From Paraphysomonas bandaiensis (Eukaryota; Chrysophyceae): 64,000 nucleotides of DNA. The notes below the pieces were generated by a model. It saw only the letters and a list, made by a program, of their open reading frames with translations. It had not been told where the DNA came from and ran no database searches. Each line of letters starts with the position of its first letter. Position 1 is the first letter of the stretch. Location: the NCBI GenBank assembly GCA_965644295.1, contig CBFFRP010000196.1, positions 1 to 64,000 of the forward strand. Direction: 5' to 3'. A program made the position numbers and the translations under genes. Below, one piece after another: positions 12,101 through 24,013 of this stretch.

Positions 12101-13238
12101 TTCTGCAGAGCAGCAATCTTTTCGTCGCGTCTGCTTACTTCCTCTTTCTGCTTCTCTCCTTCGGCTCCAGCCAGTTTAACTTCTTCTCCCATCGCCTCAA
12201 TTTTGCGACAAAGCTGTACCTCTCTATCCAGCAGCTCCTTGTTACGGTCCGACATTGCCTGTAGCTGGTCTGCTTGTCGTGCTATAATCTCGAGGCTCTC
12301 TTGACGCTGCTTCTCCGCCAACTCTCCTGACCCAGACATGGCGTCCTCCAAACTAGCAATGGTCTCCTCTAACCGCTTAATAGTCGCCTTACCCGTACTG
12401 ACATCAGATAGTAAGCCACTCATCCTGCTCATACAACGCTCTTCTGTCTCTCTGGAAGAAGAGAGTTTGTCCTCGGTGCACATTAAAGCGAGCTCAGATG
12501 CCAGCCCGAGACCTTGCCGGAGGTTCGCAGCAGTCTGTTCCAGCTCGCGGCAACACTCCTCGCTCTCTGACAGCGCTGTCTGTTTCTGCTTGAGCTCCTC
12601 CGACAAGTTCCAAAAGTGTTGACTCAGTTCTGCTTTTATCTTCTCCGCCTCCTCATGCTGTTTCTCAGCCATCTGGAGACTCCTCTCTAATTCCCGCTTT
12701 TCTTCATCCAGCCTCGCTTGCAGCACATTAACCTGCTTCGTGAGGCTTTGATTTGACTTTTGCACATCAGCCATGTCGTCAGCAGCCTTCTTGAGCTGGA
12801 TATTATCCTTAAGAACGCGATTCAGCTCTTGTTCTTGTCTCAATTGTAGATGTTTGGCATCCAAATGCTGCTTACGTTCGTTGTTATACATATCGTTTAG
12901 ACGCTGCATGTCTAGGCGCAGCTGAGCAGCCTGCTCATCAGATTCATTTTTTAATCGCAGGGCTTCCGCATGAGCTTTCTCCGAATCATTGAGTTGCTTC
13001 TTCAGAATAGGTAGTTGGGTTTTTAATTCCTCAAATTCTCGAACTTTAGCCTTCATAGAATCAAGTGCTGCAGATTCTTGACGAACAGCCGACATCATAA
13101 CCTCCAGCTGCACATGGGGTAAGGTGACACCATCTACATATGAAATAAACCTACCTGGGAAAACATGTTGCTACTCCGTTCCAACTGAGAAGACATGTTC
13201 TCTGAATTGCTGTCAGATCCCTCGAATCCAGTTGACAT
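9130..13238 (-). CDS. large coiled-coil protein, 1353 aa
   Basis: A short first exon (13238-13155) joins one long exon (13107-9130) across a 47-bp intron. This gives a clean start, MSTGFEGSDSNSENM, instead of the internal start of the long frame. Residues from about 30 to 960 are almost pure heptad-repeat coiled coil rich in E, K, Q, L and R. The C-terminal third is low-complexity: glycine-rich runs, acidic stretches, RGGGGGSSRNQSG-type linkers and a basic Ser/Lys tail (NSSKSKSKKTRKVKSSSG). There is no motor head, signal peptide or membrane helix. The length and layout resemble centrosomal, rootlet or golgin-type scaffolds, but no family can be named. Base composition is fairly even along the gene, unlike several neighbours. 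Confidence 0.85.
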
Positions 13239-14181
13239 AATAGGCAGCTAATATGGTCCAATATGTGGCTGTATGGTAGCTTCTATATAGCTAATACGGT
13301 AGCTTCTATATGGCAGTTATGGTAGAGGTGTATACTCTTTCCTCTGTAAGTTGATACGTGTATGTTAGAATAGATAATAACAGAGAGGTTTACACCATAA
13401 GTAAGTTGTATAATAGCCTCAGTGTGGATAGTTGGGTGTAATCTTATAAGGATATAGACAGGCCGATCATAGGCGATATCTCAGTAGTTAGAAAGCAAGA
13501 ATGAACAAGGGTAGGATTGATAATGAGATTGTATAGAATATATTACCCTTTATGTGTTTAAATATATGATTGTTATGTAGATTATGTGTATTGATGGAGT
13601 TGTTGGTTAATGTCTGACTATAACAGTGATACATACATATGTGTGTGTGTGTAGCTATATATACACTGCTGTCAGGTATTCGTTATATAGTGTACGAAGT
13701 TGAGATTTAGGTGTTTAATAGAACAATTCTCTAAAAAACCCATATATTAGTGGTAGGAATTCTATAATATAATGATTTTTTCTCAAAAAAGTTGTATTTA
13801 TTATATCTAAAAAAAAAAAGAGATCAAGTTACTAGAAGAGAACATATGCATCTTATTTTTCGGGAATTTATTGAAGCAAGTATTATCTACATTACTACAA
13901 TACAACTACGTATGGAATACAGAGAATTGCTGTCTCAATATATGAGGCATTTTTGAAACAAAAGGATGCCGATGAAGTTACATTGAACAGTCGTCATATT
14001 AATGTTCACTTCATAATGTTTTCATATGTAAAAATCAGTAAAAAATTTATATGAAGTGTAATATGAAAGTATGAAGTGATATGAAGTTCAAGTGTCCCTT
14101 CAAGAATGATCTTGTAGAGCATATTCCCTATACACAGAGTTACTTGAAATCTCCATACCCAAACGCCGTCTATATTAACAT
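13239..14181. other. divergent intergenic region
   Basis: This lies between the divergent starts of the coiled-coil gene and the ChW-like gene, and must hold both promoters. It is AT-rich with short TATA, (GT)n and poly-A runs. I see no gene or repeat family. Confidence 0.4.
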
Positions 14182-15960
14182 ATGACAGAGACTGTACCTA
14201 TACCTCATACGTGGATTCTCCCTCTAATAATAGTATCGAGTATATTTATAGGTCCTCTCATTCTATATACTCTCTACATCATTCTACGATATATATACCA
14301 ACAATTCACTCGTATCCCATATGGACTCTTCTCTTGGCATCCACCTATCACACTAATCCGTCCTACATCCATGCCAGAATCATCTTATATCTATAAAAAC
14401 TATATGGTTATAATTAATGGACTCAATTCATGGTGTGAATACACTGTATATTGGCCATATACAGAAGAATGTTGGATTGAATTCACATACGCTTCAATGG
14501 AAAGACGTCCAATAAATCTCCTACTTAACCATAAGTTATATGGACATGTATGTGAATGTATAGGAACTGGATGGGGTTGGAATACATTAACTACAGAATT
14601 TATAGTCAATCGCTATGGACCATATCGTATATCCCCCTACGGTATTACTACTATACGATTAGAGTCAACTGGGACACATTTTCCTCATATTAAACACATC
14701 AAACTCTATCCATACCATAAATACATACATAAACCCTTATTACTTCATGGTATAGTACATATACAAAATAAAGGTGATTGTAATGGACAATGGGATGATA
14801 TTAATGGATTATATCTTGGTTCTACAAGTGGTAATCTCATACTTGAAGGGTTTTCTATATGGCCAGTGGATCTTACTGAAAATGATGTGATTATAAAATA
14901 TCAAGCTGATTTAAATGGGAATATCAATACAGGTATACGTAAACAAAAAGATTTTTGTGGGAATCGTGGAACATATCGTCAAATTAAACGAAATATTCAT
15001 ACTATACGTATATGGTTAGAAGGATCACAATGCAATCGATATACTGTATGCTATCGAACCTTTTTACATGGTAATGTTGAGGTTTCTCAGTGGTGTAAAG
15101 ATGGAGAACCATGTCCAAATGAAAGTGACACTCATGTATTGGTAGGACTTCAGGTAAAGTTAATGGAAAGGGGTGATGTGGAGTCCGATTCGCCTGGACC
15201 TCCCGCTCGACCAAATGTCAAAGATAAAACTTCACAACGCAGCAATCGCACTAGACATAAACCAACTATAGTTAGTAGAAAGAAATCTCGTGTTGCATCT
15301 GCTTCTGATTCATCAGAAATTGTTATTGCAGAAAAGAAGGCTTCAACCGAAGCTACTGTCGAGGCACGTATGCGTTGGCTGGTTGGGTTATTAAGGAAGG
15401 GAGAAATTAGCAAGCAGTTCTGTGTGCTAAACAGCAATGCACTCTATGCTGGGCGGCCTCTCCTGATACCGCTTAAAGTTACTACCTACCTGGAGAACAA
15501 CGGTGAATGTATATTTCTTGAGAGCGCTATTGCTGGCGCTGCAGAAGGGTCTGAGCGCCTTGAAGGGTTCAGCCTCTGTCCCATTTTCCCACCCGGCACA
15601 CGGGTCCGTATTAAGTATAGCGCTATTCTACAAGGAGGCCTCAGGACGGGTGTAGCTAAGCAAGAAGAGTTCTGTGGCTGTCGCGGCGATCAAGTGAAAG
15701 AGGGGTATATTGTTGGGTGGAGAGAGATACATGGAGTTAGAATATGGCTAGATGGAGAGGATTCAGAGCAGTACACTGTGCATTACCGGTGTTTTTTGTG
15801 GGGTGTAAATGGCGGTTCCGAGTGGCGCAAAGACGGTGAATTTTGCCCGAATAAGGGCAGCCAGCTGATGATAATCGGGTTACAAGTTATGATAGAGGAG
15901 AATCCTCTTCGTGTACCACAAGGAAATACAGGTGTGGATGATATAAATGTAGACACATGA
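14182..15960 (+). CDS. membrane-anchored protein with two ChW-like repeats
   Basis: A single exon gives 592 aa. The N-terminus has a long membrane helix (ILPLIIVSSIFIGPLILYTL). Residues about 105-175 resemble a carbohydrate-binding beta-sandwich (GTGWGWNTL, YGITTIRLES). Two homologous repeats of about 150 residues follow, at about 190-345 and 430-580. They share LEGFS(I/L)(W/C)P, IKY.A.L.G...TG..KQ..FCG.RG, IH..RIWL.G....YTV.YR.FL.G, W.KDGE.CPN and GLQV. The pattern YR...W.KDGE....GLQV resembles the bacterial ChW domain (clostridial hydrophobic with conserved W). A basic Ser-rich linker separates the repeats. A surface binding role is likely. Repeat 1 is written in A/T-ending codons and repeat 2 in a more GC-rich style, although they are paralogous. 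Confidence 0.75.
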   Translation: MTETVPIPHTWILPLIIVSSIFIGPLILYTLYIILRYIYQQFTRIPYGLFSWHPPITLIRPTSMPESSYIYKNYMVIINGLNSWCEYTVYWPYTEECWIEFTYASMERRPINLLLNHKLYGHVCECIGTGWGWNTLTTEFIVNRYGPYRISPYGITTIRLESTGTHFPHIKHIKLYPYHKYIHKPLLLHGIVHIQNKGDCNGQWDDINGLYLGSTSGNLILEGFSIWPVDLTENDVIIKYQADLNGNINTGIRKQKDFCGNRGTYRQIKRNIHTIRIWLEGSQCNRYTVCYRTFLHGNVEVSQWCKDGEPCPNESDTHVLVGLQVKLMERGDVESDSPGPPARPNVKDKTSQRSNRTRHKPTIVSRKKSRVASASDSSEIVIAEKKASTEATVEARMRWLVGLLRKGEISKQFCVLNSNALYAGRPLLIPLKVTTYLENNGECIFLESAIAGAAEGSERLEGFSLCPIFPPGTRVRIKYSAILQGGLRTGVAKQEEFCGCRGDQVKEGYIVGWREIHGVRIWLDGEDSEQYTVHYRCFLWGVNGGSEWRKDGEFCPNKGSQLMIIGLQVMIEENPLRVPQGNTGVDDINVDT

Positions 15961-16119
15961 AGTATAGAGGTTTTGTGTTTGTGTCGTAAAACTTGTATAA
16001 AGTAATAGTTATAAATAATCGGACTGTTGTATCTACGTACTAGTACTGCTTTTTTCAACTAAAACAACTATCATTTCAATTTTTATAGTTGACAAGTTAC
16101 AGCTCATAACTTATATATT

Positions 16120-16372
16120 ATTAGGATTCATCTTAATATAAGATAGCATATATGTGAAATAAAATGCTCAATGAAATATATCATGAACTGTTGAAGATAC
16201 TTGATCGTCATCACAACTATAGTCATTGTCAGTTATACTTCTAACTATTCCGTTGTGTGTGATAGTTATGTTCTGCATTATTATTCACTTTTCTACATTC
16301 TTACTGTGTTCATCACTTTACGCTCTAATAATTACAACATTCTTCATACTATTACTAAGCTTAAATATGCAT
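16120..16372 (-). repeat. dispersed repeat B, copy 1
   Basis: This is the inverted copy of sequences at 24246-24505, 62075-62328 and 62345-62612. Shared words on this strand include GATTCATCTTAATATAAGAT, GTCATTGTCAGTTATACTTC, ATAGTTATGTTCTGCATTAT and GTTCATCACTTTACGCTCTA. It has no coding capacity. Confidence 0.75.
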
Positions 16373-16559
16373 TTATATAATATAGTATATAGTGAGTATA
16401 ATATGTACCCAACTTGCATAAAAGGCGCTGTTGTGTAAGACATAATATTCTAGTTGGGCTACGGGAATCATCTGTATGACATTGTGACTATATGATAATA
16501 TTGATCACTAGAAATTAAGATGTCTAGAGTCTGTAGTACATAGTCGCTATATCGGAACG

Positions 16560-16910
16560 AGTTTTTAACGCCTATTGCTAAATAAAAAGACATTCAATAT
16601 ATATGTAGTACATAGTAAGTTTATATCCCCGGTATATAGTCAGCAGATATTGTTCTGCCCACTCACAGCCGAATGCTTGTGTGGTACAAGGGACACCAAT
16701 AAGTAAGTGTCACTTGTGTAGACGTCTTTGGGCCCTGACGAATAAACAGGCATCCGGGATAGGGTCCACCAGAAGGGTAACCGGGGTATTGGGCTGCCTG
16801 TTGAAGTTAAGCATCCGGAATGTTCACCTTAAGAATTTAAAAAACCTGAAGTCAGCAGATGTCAGGATATATCAACACTCTGCTTGCTCACTGCGTTTGC
16901 TTTGAGTGAT
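16560..16910 (+). repeat. dispersed repeat C, copy 2
   Basis: It opens with the edge motif TTTTTAACGCCTATTGCTAA and then carries the shared blocks TTCTGCCCACTCACAGCCGA, GGCATCCGGG, GTTGAAGTTAAGCATCCGGA and CTGCTTGCTCACTGCGTTTG. It lacks the CCTCAACAAAG opening block of the copies at 8.2 and 61 kb. Confidence 0.65.
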
Positions 16911-18041
16911 TGATGCTGAGTATGAGATCACATTATTCGGTATCTGTGTGGCCAATGGCCGAGGTAATGCGTCAAACTTTCCTCATGGATACATGACAAT
17001 GGCAATATGATGTGATTAGACCTGTCATGTCTTCTCACACGTCTACTGCCTAGTCTTGGTTTCTCTTGACCCAGGTCATTGAGATTATATAAAGGCTCTG
17101 GCACTTTTCTCCAAGCAGTGTCAGGTACATTTGTGGTGCTTTTATGTTATTCTTGCTTAGTAGGTTTTCATCCGAGCGGGGAAGAGTGCAAGGTGAATGC
17201 ATGTGCTGGACGAGTGCACTCAATGGAGGGAAGACATTGGACTCAGCTTGAATTTGTAACAGATTTTGGTAGATTAGTCTGTTTTATGCGTCGGCGTGCA
17301 TAATTGCACCAGGCGAGACCTCTTCGTGATCGTGGGAGGACTCGGCGCTAGAGCTACTCTATTCTCCCCTCTAGAGTACCTGCTGCTGTGAACACCACCT
17401 TGAAGATGGCCCTAAAGATCTGCCGCGTATACAGGAGATATATGCCGAAGACACCGACCGCAAGTTGTTTGTGTTAGGACATGTAGATTGGGCAGGAGCG
17501 TATGATCCGGCTTAAACACTCAACTCGTCGAATGTCCATCTCGCAACTAAATCGTGTTGTATAGTTGAGCACTTGTCGGTGCATGCAACAGTAACTAGAT
17601 GAGAGTCCTGTTAAATTATGCTTAGTGTCGCGCGAGTTGTTAGGTTGGTAACGCACAAGCTTGTGCTTCTTAAAAATCAGACATTCGATGTATCCCCGGT
17701 AAAACTACCACCCAGTATGTGCAGTAAATATTATACGCCCTGGCCTTTGCTTATCTCCTATGAACACTCCTCTGACAAAGTTCAGTACTTAAGCATCATT
17801 ACACTACAACATGTGCAATATCTTTATACAACTTCATTGTGTAATATTGTGACGGCTATAGCTACTCTATTTCTTACAATATTTTAATGTTTAGGTGGCA
17901 GCGACGTCATCCCTGCTGTGAGAAAAATACGATACGATAACGGCCTAATAACTAATAACTATAGCTAATCTAAATTCGTCATACGTACAGTTCTTTCACA
18001 ATGAATTATTACAAAAAATCTACACAGATACAAAAAAAATA

Positions 18042-21000
18042 TTATCCATTCGTGGGATCTTCGTAAGTAGAGTCGCCAGTAAAGTTGTTATACCAATACG
18101 GATAATTATTGTCATCATAATAGACAGTCCATTCTTCTGTTGAGGCTTCATAACCTTCAACAGCATATTCTTCCCCGTAACTCGCACCACTATCCTCTGT
18201 ATACGCATATTCCTGTACTCCAGCTTCTTGTTGGTGGTCATCATAGCCAGCCTCGGCACCGTATTCATCGTATTGTGCATAGTCTATATGAGCAATACTA
18301 TTATCCCTTATACAATACACAATATTAATTTTAACACCTTCTTCCGCCCATTCCGTCTGTGCTGGAGGAGCAGCAGCAGCCATATCAGCTTCATATCGAG
18401 TTTGAGAATAAGATGCATCATAATTATGAACCTGTAAACAATGAGTACGATAACTGTGTTCACAACGTTACATACCTGTTCGCCGTCAATCGTAAATATT
18501 CTACTATCCACATGCCCATCCTCCAATACTTGTGAAAAGGGATGATACCGACGCTTGCCTTTTGAATGGACTTTTCTCCAACACGCATCACAGTAAGCCT
18601 CATCACAGGATATACACCATCGCTCAGCAAGGGCCTCTTCGCATTCCGTGCAGTCCAGAGGGCCAATAGCTTCGTACGTATGCTGTTTCCGACTGCCAGA
18701 AGCGTGTGTCTCTTTGTAGCACTTGGTACAAAAGCCATCTCCGCACTCATTGCACTGACGGATCGCTACACGTGTTACGCATTCAACGCACAAGTGTTCT
18801 TGTCCCGCCAAGCGCTTTCCTTTTCCACTGGTATCGGGTGGGTCTACTATTTTACCATTCTCTAACACTAACTGGCCGTCACTCTTGGTGTATCCTACTG
18901 CTGGGGGCTCCCATAGAGCCTCTCCAGTGGAATCATTCATATAAAACCACGTGCCAGAATCTTCCGCCCACATTTCTTTCCACATCTGAGCATTCGTAAT
19001 CCATCTTATCGTTCGATCACTATCCAACTTCTGGAAGCGTAGACGGGCTAAGAATACACGCACCATACACTGGAGAACCACAGCTGATGCATTCTGCAGA
19101 GCAACGAACTTGTTATGCTCTTCCATGTAATATCGAAACATGATTCTAGCTCGAAACCCGCGATATACAGCCTGAATGGCCGTGGCGTAGCGATTACGCT
19201 CTGATCGATATTCTTCAATTTCTTTGCGTCTGTGGTGAATATTCATGCGAGCAACGGCACCTCTAATTCTTGCTTGAATTTTGATTGCAGCTGCAGCTTC
19301 CAACTTGTCCTGGAGTATTTTTCCAACTCGCATACGTCCAATATATCCCCTTGCGAGTGCCTGGATCTTAATGATAACTCTATTCTTCAGCTGCAGGAGT
19401 TTCACGTCTCGAGCAATTCTCCTTCCCTTAATACCACGAGCAAATGCCTGAATGAGCACTGCAGCGCTCTCCTTGTCTCGGTACAATCTAATCCGTCTAG
19501 CACGGCGTCGTCCCAAATGCCCTCTTACCACACGTTGCATAGTTAGTGTACTGCTTTCTTCAAGCTTGTCGCGTTTGTATTTCAGATACCTCCAGTGGTG
19601 AATCTTGCACCTAAACATAGACTGTATCTTCACTAATGCGGCATGCAATTTCAAAAATTTGTTCCCTTCAGCCGCCTTGCGCGCCTTCTCACGACCGATA
19701 TTTCCACGGACAATTCGCTGAATCGTGACCGCAGCTGCCATCTTAGCTTCCATCTCTACTCGCAGCTTCTCAGAAACTGAAAATTTCACCCATTCCATGA
19801 AATTGTATCGCAGAACACCCAGAACAAGATTTCCAAGAAGTACGGCGATACGCCTGAGGCGCTGAAAATGCCGGTACACCGCAGCTTTTACCTTCAATGT
19901 ATCATTTCGTATCGAGAGCAACCACGCGTCCCAACCACGACGCAGCTCCCTATGTCCCACCCGAGTAATGACGACGCACAACTGATCTGCTGCCATCATC
20001 GTAATAAAAGTTCTGGCACGAGGATTGGAAAGTGCAACAAGCTCCTGCACATTCACTATGCCCTGCTTCACCTACAACCCCATTACATTAGTTCATGCTT
20101 CCATAGCTGGTACAAGCAACTGCATGTGTGATGAGTAATATGAATGCATCAGTCTTACCTGCGTAGTGTGTTTCTGCATGTTGTCAATGGACTTCATTAA
20201 TTCCATCCGTAACCCATCTGCAGAATTCGGATCAATTTTCGGCCCTGTATCCCCCCAAGCCTGCCGCCTGTGAGCACGCTTCTTAGATTTACTAGGCGTA
20301 CTCTTTAAGGTTCCTGAACGACCCATTATTGTGGATCCCCACCCTTGCTTGTCTCGAGTCGACCCTTCAAACATTGATTGGTTGTAGTCCATGGACTTCG
20401 TCTGCGGCGCGCTTTTCAACGAATGCAAGCTCTGTGTCCTATTCATCTTAATTGGAGGGAACATGGGGGTACTCGCGGCAGACTGCAATGATGGGGCTGG
20501 TCGTTGGGTGGTACTCGAAGACTGCACCTGTCTCGACTCGGTGTAAGTATTATCAAAAGAGTCGAACTCCCCCTCTCCAAAACCAATAGCAGGCCGCAAT
20601 GAGGCAAACACGGATATAGGAGCAAAATCTTCTTCTACAGTCATCCCTGTCTCATAATCATATGCTCTGAGGATATTCTCCGAATTAAACATAATCTCGT
20701 CCATCTGATCATCTGTGATGTCAAAATAGCTCTGAATAAAAGCACGGCTGTAGTTGTCTAATTCACCCATATTCATCGACATCGTTCGTTCCATGAAAGA
20801 AGGCATGGAAGATAGGGTGTGATTCATAGTATCATGATTTACTGCTGATGATTCAGTGTCACCTAATTTCATATCTGGAGACATCGTAGAGGACATAGTG
20901 CGCACTAGCGGAAGATTGATAACTGGAAGCTGAATCGGGCCTTGCATTCTCAATTTCACATTGAACGCAAAGTCCCCATTTGATGCAAGAATAGGAAGGG

Positions 21001-21418
21001 AATCTAAACCTGTTTTGACAGTCCCAGTAGACTCTTGATTAAGAGTGGTAGACTTCTTTAATGATCGAGATGGAGATGAATGAACAGATGAAGTCTGCAA
21101 CTGTTTCTTTCGCATTAATGATGTCTTTCCTGGTTTCCTTTTCATTCCAATAGATGTTCCATATGTATGTGATAACCCTACTTTCGATTCATAATCAGCT
21201 AATGTCTCCTTCCATACACCCATATCTTTAGAGCTAATAGATGGTCCTAACTGTACTAATTCATTCACAATCTCTGATCTTGTACGTTCTAATTCATGTA
21301 ATAATTGTTTTTCACGTTTTGATAAATGTTTTATTCCATATGAAGGATTATTATCATCATCTTGTTGTCCATGAATTGATTTTGATGTAAGGAGTTTACT
21401 ACCAAACACTATGGACAT
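18042..21418 (-). CDS. IQ-motif, WW-domain and B-box zinc-finger protein
   Basis: Three exons (21418-20159, 20071-18476, 18431-18042) with introns of 87 and 44 bp give 1081 aa. The N-terminal 420 residues are low-complexity Ser/Thr-rich. From about 530 to 790 there are eight IQ-like motifs (e.g. IQRIVRGNIGREKARK, IQAFARGIKGRRIARD, IQALARGYIGRMRVGK), which bind calmodulin or centrin-like light chains. A WW domain follows (WAEDSGTWFYMNDSTGEALW). Then come two B-box-type zinc fingers (CVECVTRVAIRQCNECG..., CTECEEALAERWCISCDEAY). A second WW domain (WTVYYDDNNYPYWYNNFTG) closes an acidic Tyr/Glu-rich tail. An optional 54-bp in-frame intron may lie in the last exon. Proteins with these domains are, as far as I recall, found in flagellated protists; a ciliary or cytoskeletal role is inference. 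Early codons are strongly A/T-ending. Confidence 0.85.
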
Positions 21419-22004
21419 AATTACGTGATTCTACCTGTATCGAATTAACTATAAGATAGAAGAGATTGTGATAAGAAGACCATCAAATCCTTTAATAGAT
21501 TTGTAGGTACGTGTTGATCATAGAGTTCATAAGGTTCATGTAGTAGATAATGACTGCTATATTAACAGGTATATATATATGGATGTATAGTACTTAAGAC
21601 ACGTAGAGAGAACGCCTTCTCTCTCTCTCTATGTATGTATATAGACATCTAGACATTCACATACGTGAAGTCGAAGAATGAAACTGATGACGAACCAATC
21701 TTACCAATCATATTCATCCATAACTATATTTTATTATTTTATTGGCTATTATTTATCTACTTACATCTATGAGAAATCTCAAAAACCCTTTATTTTATAC
21801 ACACCAATTCTAAAACAATTGATATATAGCATATACACATCTAAATCCTTGAAATTATGAAATAAAATCATGGATTTTTAATAATTATAATGATAATAAT
21901 GATTAACATCCCTTTAAAATGGGTATATATATGAAGATTACAGTCATATATATACATACATTCACTTAATATCCATATATATACACTCAAGACTATTATA
22001 TTCA
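21419..22004. other. divergent intergenic region
   Basis: AT-rich spacer between the divergent starts at 21418 (minus) and 22005 (plus). It contains TA and CT runs (CTCTCTCTCTC near 21618) and several TATATATA stretches. No gene is visible. Confidence 0.4.
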
Positions 22005-24013
22005 ATGGATCAACTAATTTGTCCTTTATGTAACAGGTAACTATCATCTTTTTATTCAGATAATAGATATATATAATCATATATACAGAGATTATGAACT
22101 ACCACGTAGATATTTTATAAGACCAGATGATATTGATTATCTACCTGTACCACGTGTATTAAATTGTCTTCATACATGTTGTCAATCATGTTTAGAAGAT
22201 ATCTGGCAAAAAAATACATTAAAAGAAGTTACATGCCCACTATGTAGACATAAACAGTGTATACAAGGAGTTAGATATATGCCACTTGATGGGACTGCAT
22301 TATCACAATTAATTCCACTTGATGGTTCATCACTTTCATTTTGTTCAAGATGTCATGATGAAGTTCCATCATTTTCTTGGTGTGGAGTATGTGCTACTAC
22401 TCTATGTGAATTTCACCATCAAGATCATAAGCTCAGTATCAACACTTCACGCCATGAAGTGCTTACATTTAAAGACATTACTCGTAAGAATGTTCGTTTG
22501 GAGCCTTTAATGCCACCTATATCATGTCCAGAAGAATTGGAACAAGATGCGACAATGTACTGTCATGACTGCAGCTGCCTGTTGTCTGCGCAGGTACCTG
22601 CGTTCACATCTGATCACATCCTTGCTGATGAAATATACAGGCCGTGCTTTCAAATCACGTCGACCATGATTGTGCTGATGCAAGGACTTTGTTTGACTGG
22701 GCACAAAATAATGCCCGCGATAATGTCAGCCTTTGCAGAGAACGAGAGAGTGGACTCGTCAATGCGATGAAGACTGTTCGAAACAGCATGCGGGAACTGC
22801 ACTCGGAACGAGAGGTCAGTAGAGTAGCGTATTGTATTGTTTTGCTAAATATATACTTTCAGGCTGCAGAGAAGGACCTTAGAACGGTATTTGGTGCGGT
22901 GCGAGAGCACCTGGATGCCCGCGAAAAATCTCTTCTTCGTCGCCTGGATGAAATTGCCAATCGTAAAAAGGTTGTCTTGTCAGGGCAGCTCGACGAGATG
23001 TCTGTGGCATTGGACAATCTGAGACATGCTATAAGCGTCACTGAAACATTGCTGGACAGTACTGGCGATGTTAAAGGAGGTCCCGCGTATGTTCTTTCCA
23101 GCTCTAAGACAATATCTGCACGCTGCGAGGAGATTGACGAGGACATTCTCAATATACCATTTGAGCCTCAAGCCGATCCAGTTATTCGTGCCACCTTTGT
23201 TGAGCGGGAAATAAAACTGCTAGACACTGTGTTGAATTCATTGGGTGGTCTGCTCACCAGAGATAATATTCCTGAAGCAGAATTTACTCTGAGAGAATCA
23301 CAGAAGAAGTCGACCACTGATATCAGGCAGCAGGAGACACCGGAGATATCCGGAGCGGAGGAAGTAGCAGATTCGAAAACTACTGATGAGGAAGATCTTT
23401 CTTCCAAAGCAACAGTATATGCGCAGGAGAAGGTAAACGGTTTATCCACTCAATCGTGGAAAATCAACAGTAATAAGGGACTGTTTAAGTTGTCCTTCAC
23501 TGTCAAGACCGGGTAAGTTGACTTCTTTAGTTGTTTTTATCTGATACACGTATTATTAGACAACCTCCAAAGCTCTCTGTCCACAATAAAATGGCAGCGT
23601 CTAGAGAGTCGGTCGTAGTTGAAGCCCGAATAAAGTATTTGGATGAGTCTCCAGATTGCAAAGCATGCAAACTCGATGAGAAGAATAGTGGTGAGTATAG
23701 TTTCGAGGACGAGAAGTATGTAGATATTCCAGAAACACCAGACGAATGTGCGACGAGTTCTGGCACGCAACTAATGCAGAGTGTACCCAGTAAACACTCC
23801 GTAGAAGAAATGTTAGGTGACGTAGTCGGTCAGGTGGTGTTTCTAACAGAGGTGGACAAGCGTATTTTAAAACGTCACTTGGTTCGAAGGTCCGTCTCTT
23901 TTGAAGTATTCATTCGTTTTTGACTGTTTTTATTTAGCAATTATGAATCTTTCCTGACTGAAGAAGAGACACTACCGACCTTACGCGTGACAAGAGAAAT
24001 AATATGCAATTAG
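22005..24013 (+). CDS. TRIM-like RING/B-box/coiled-coil protein
   Basis: Six exons (22005-22036, 22089-22593, 22641-22814, 22863-23512, 23560-23889, 23938-24013) with introns of 47-52 bp give 588 aa. The RING finger spans residues 6-63 with C6, C9, C37, H39, C42, C45, C60 and C63, a full C3HC4 set split across exons 1-2. A B-box follows (FCSRCHDEV...WCGVC...LCEFHHQDH, about 95-125). A second B-box (YCHDCSCLLSAQ/AVLSNHVDHDC) is only complete after removing the intron at 22594-22640. A coiled coil (about 210-300) and an acidic Ser/Thr-rich tail complete a TRIM layout. The RING implies E3 ubiquitin ligase activity; no substrate domain such as SPRY is seen. The intron at 22815-22862 is 48 bp and open, so retention would add 16 residues without a frameshift. 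Confidence 0.9.

Larger units (their letters stand above)
15961..18041. other. repeat-bearing intergenic region
   Basis: This lies between the convergent ends of the ChW-like and IQ/WW/B-box genes. It holds an inverted copy of repeat B (16120-16372) and a copy of repeat C (about 16560-16910). The part from 16920 to 18000 has short open frames but nothing I can support as a gene. Confidence 0.5.

Noticed and set aside
12338-12622. Plus-strand frames opposite the large coiled-coil gene
   Set aside because: They are antisense shadows of a strongly biased coding sequence with no features of their own.
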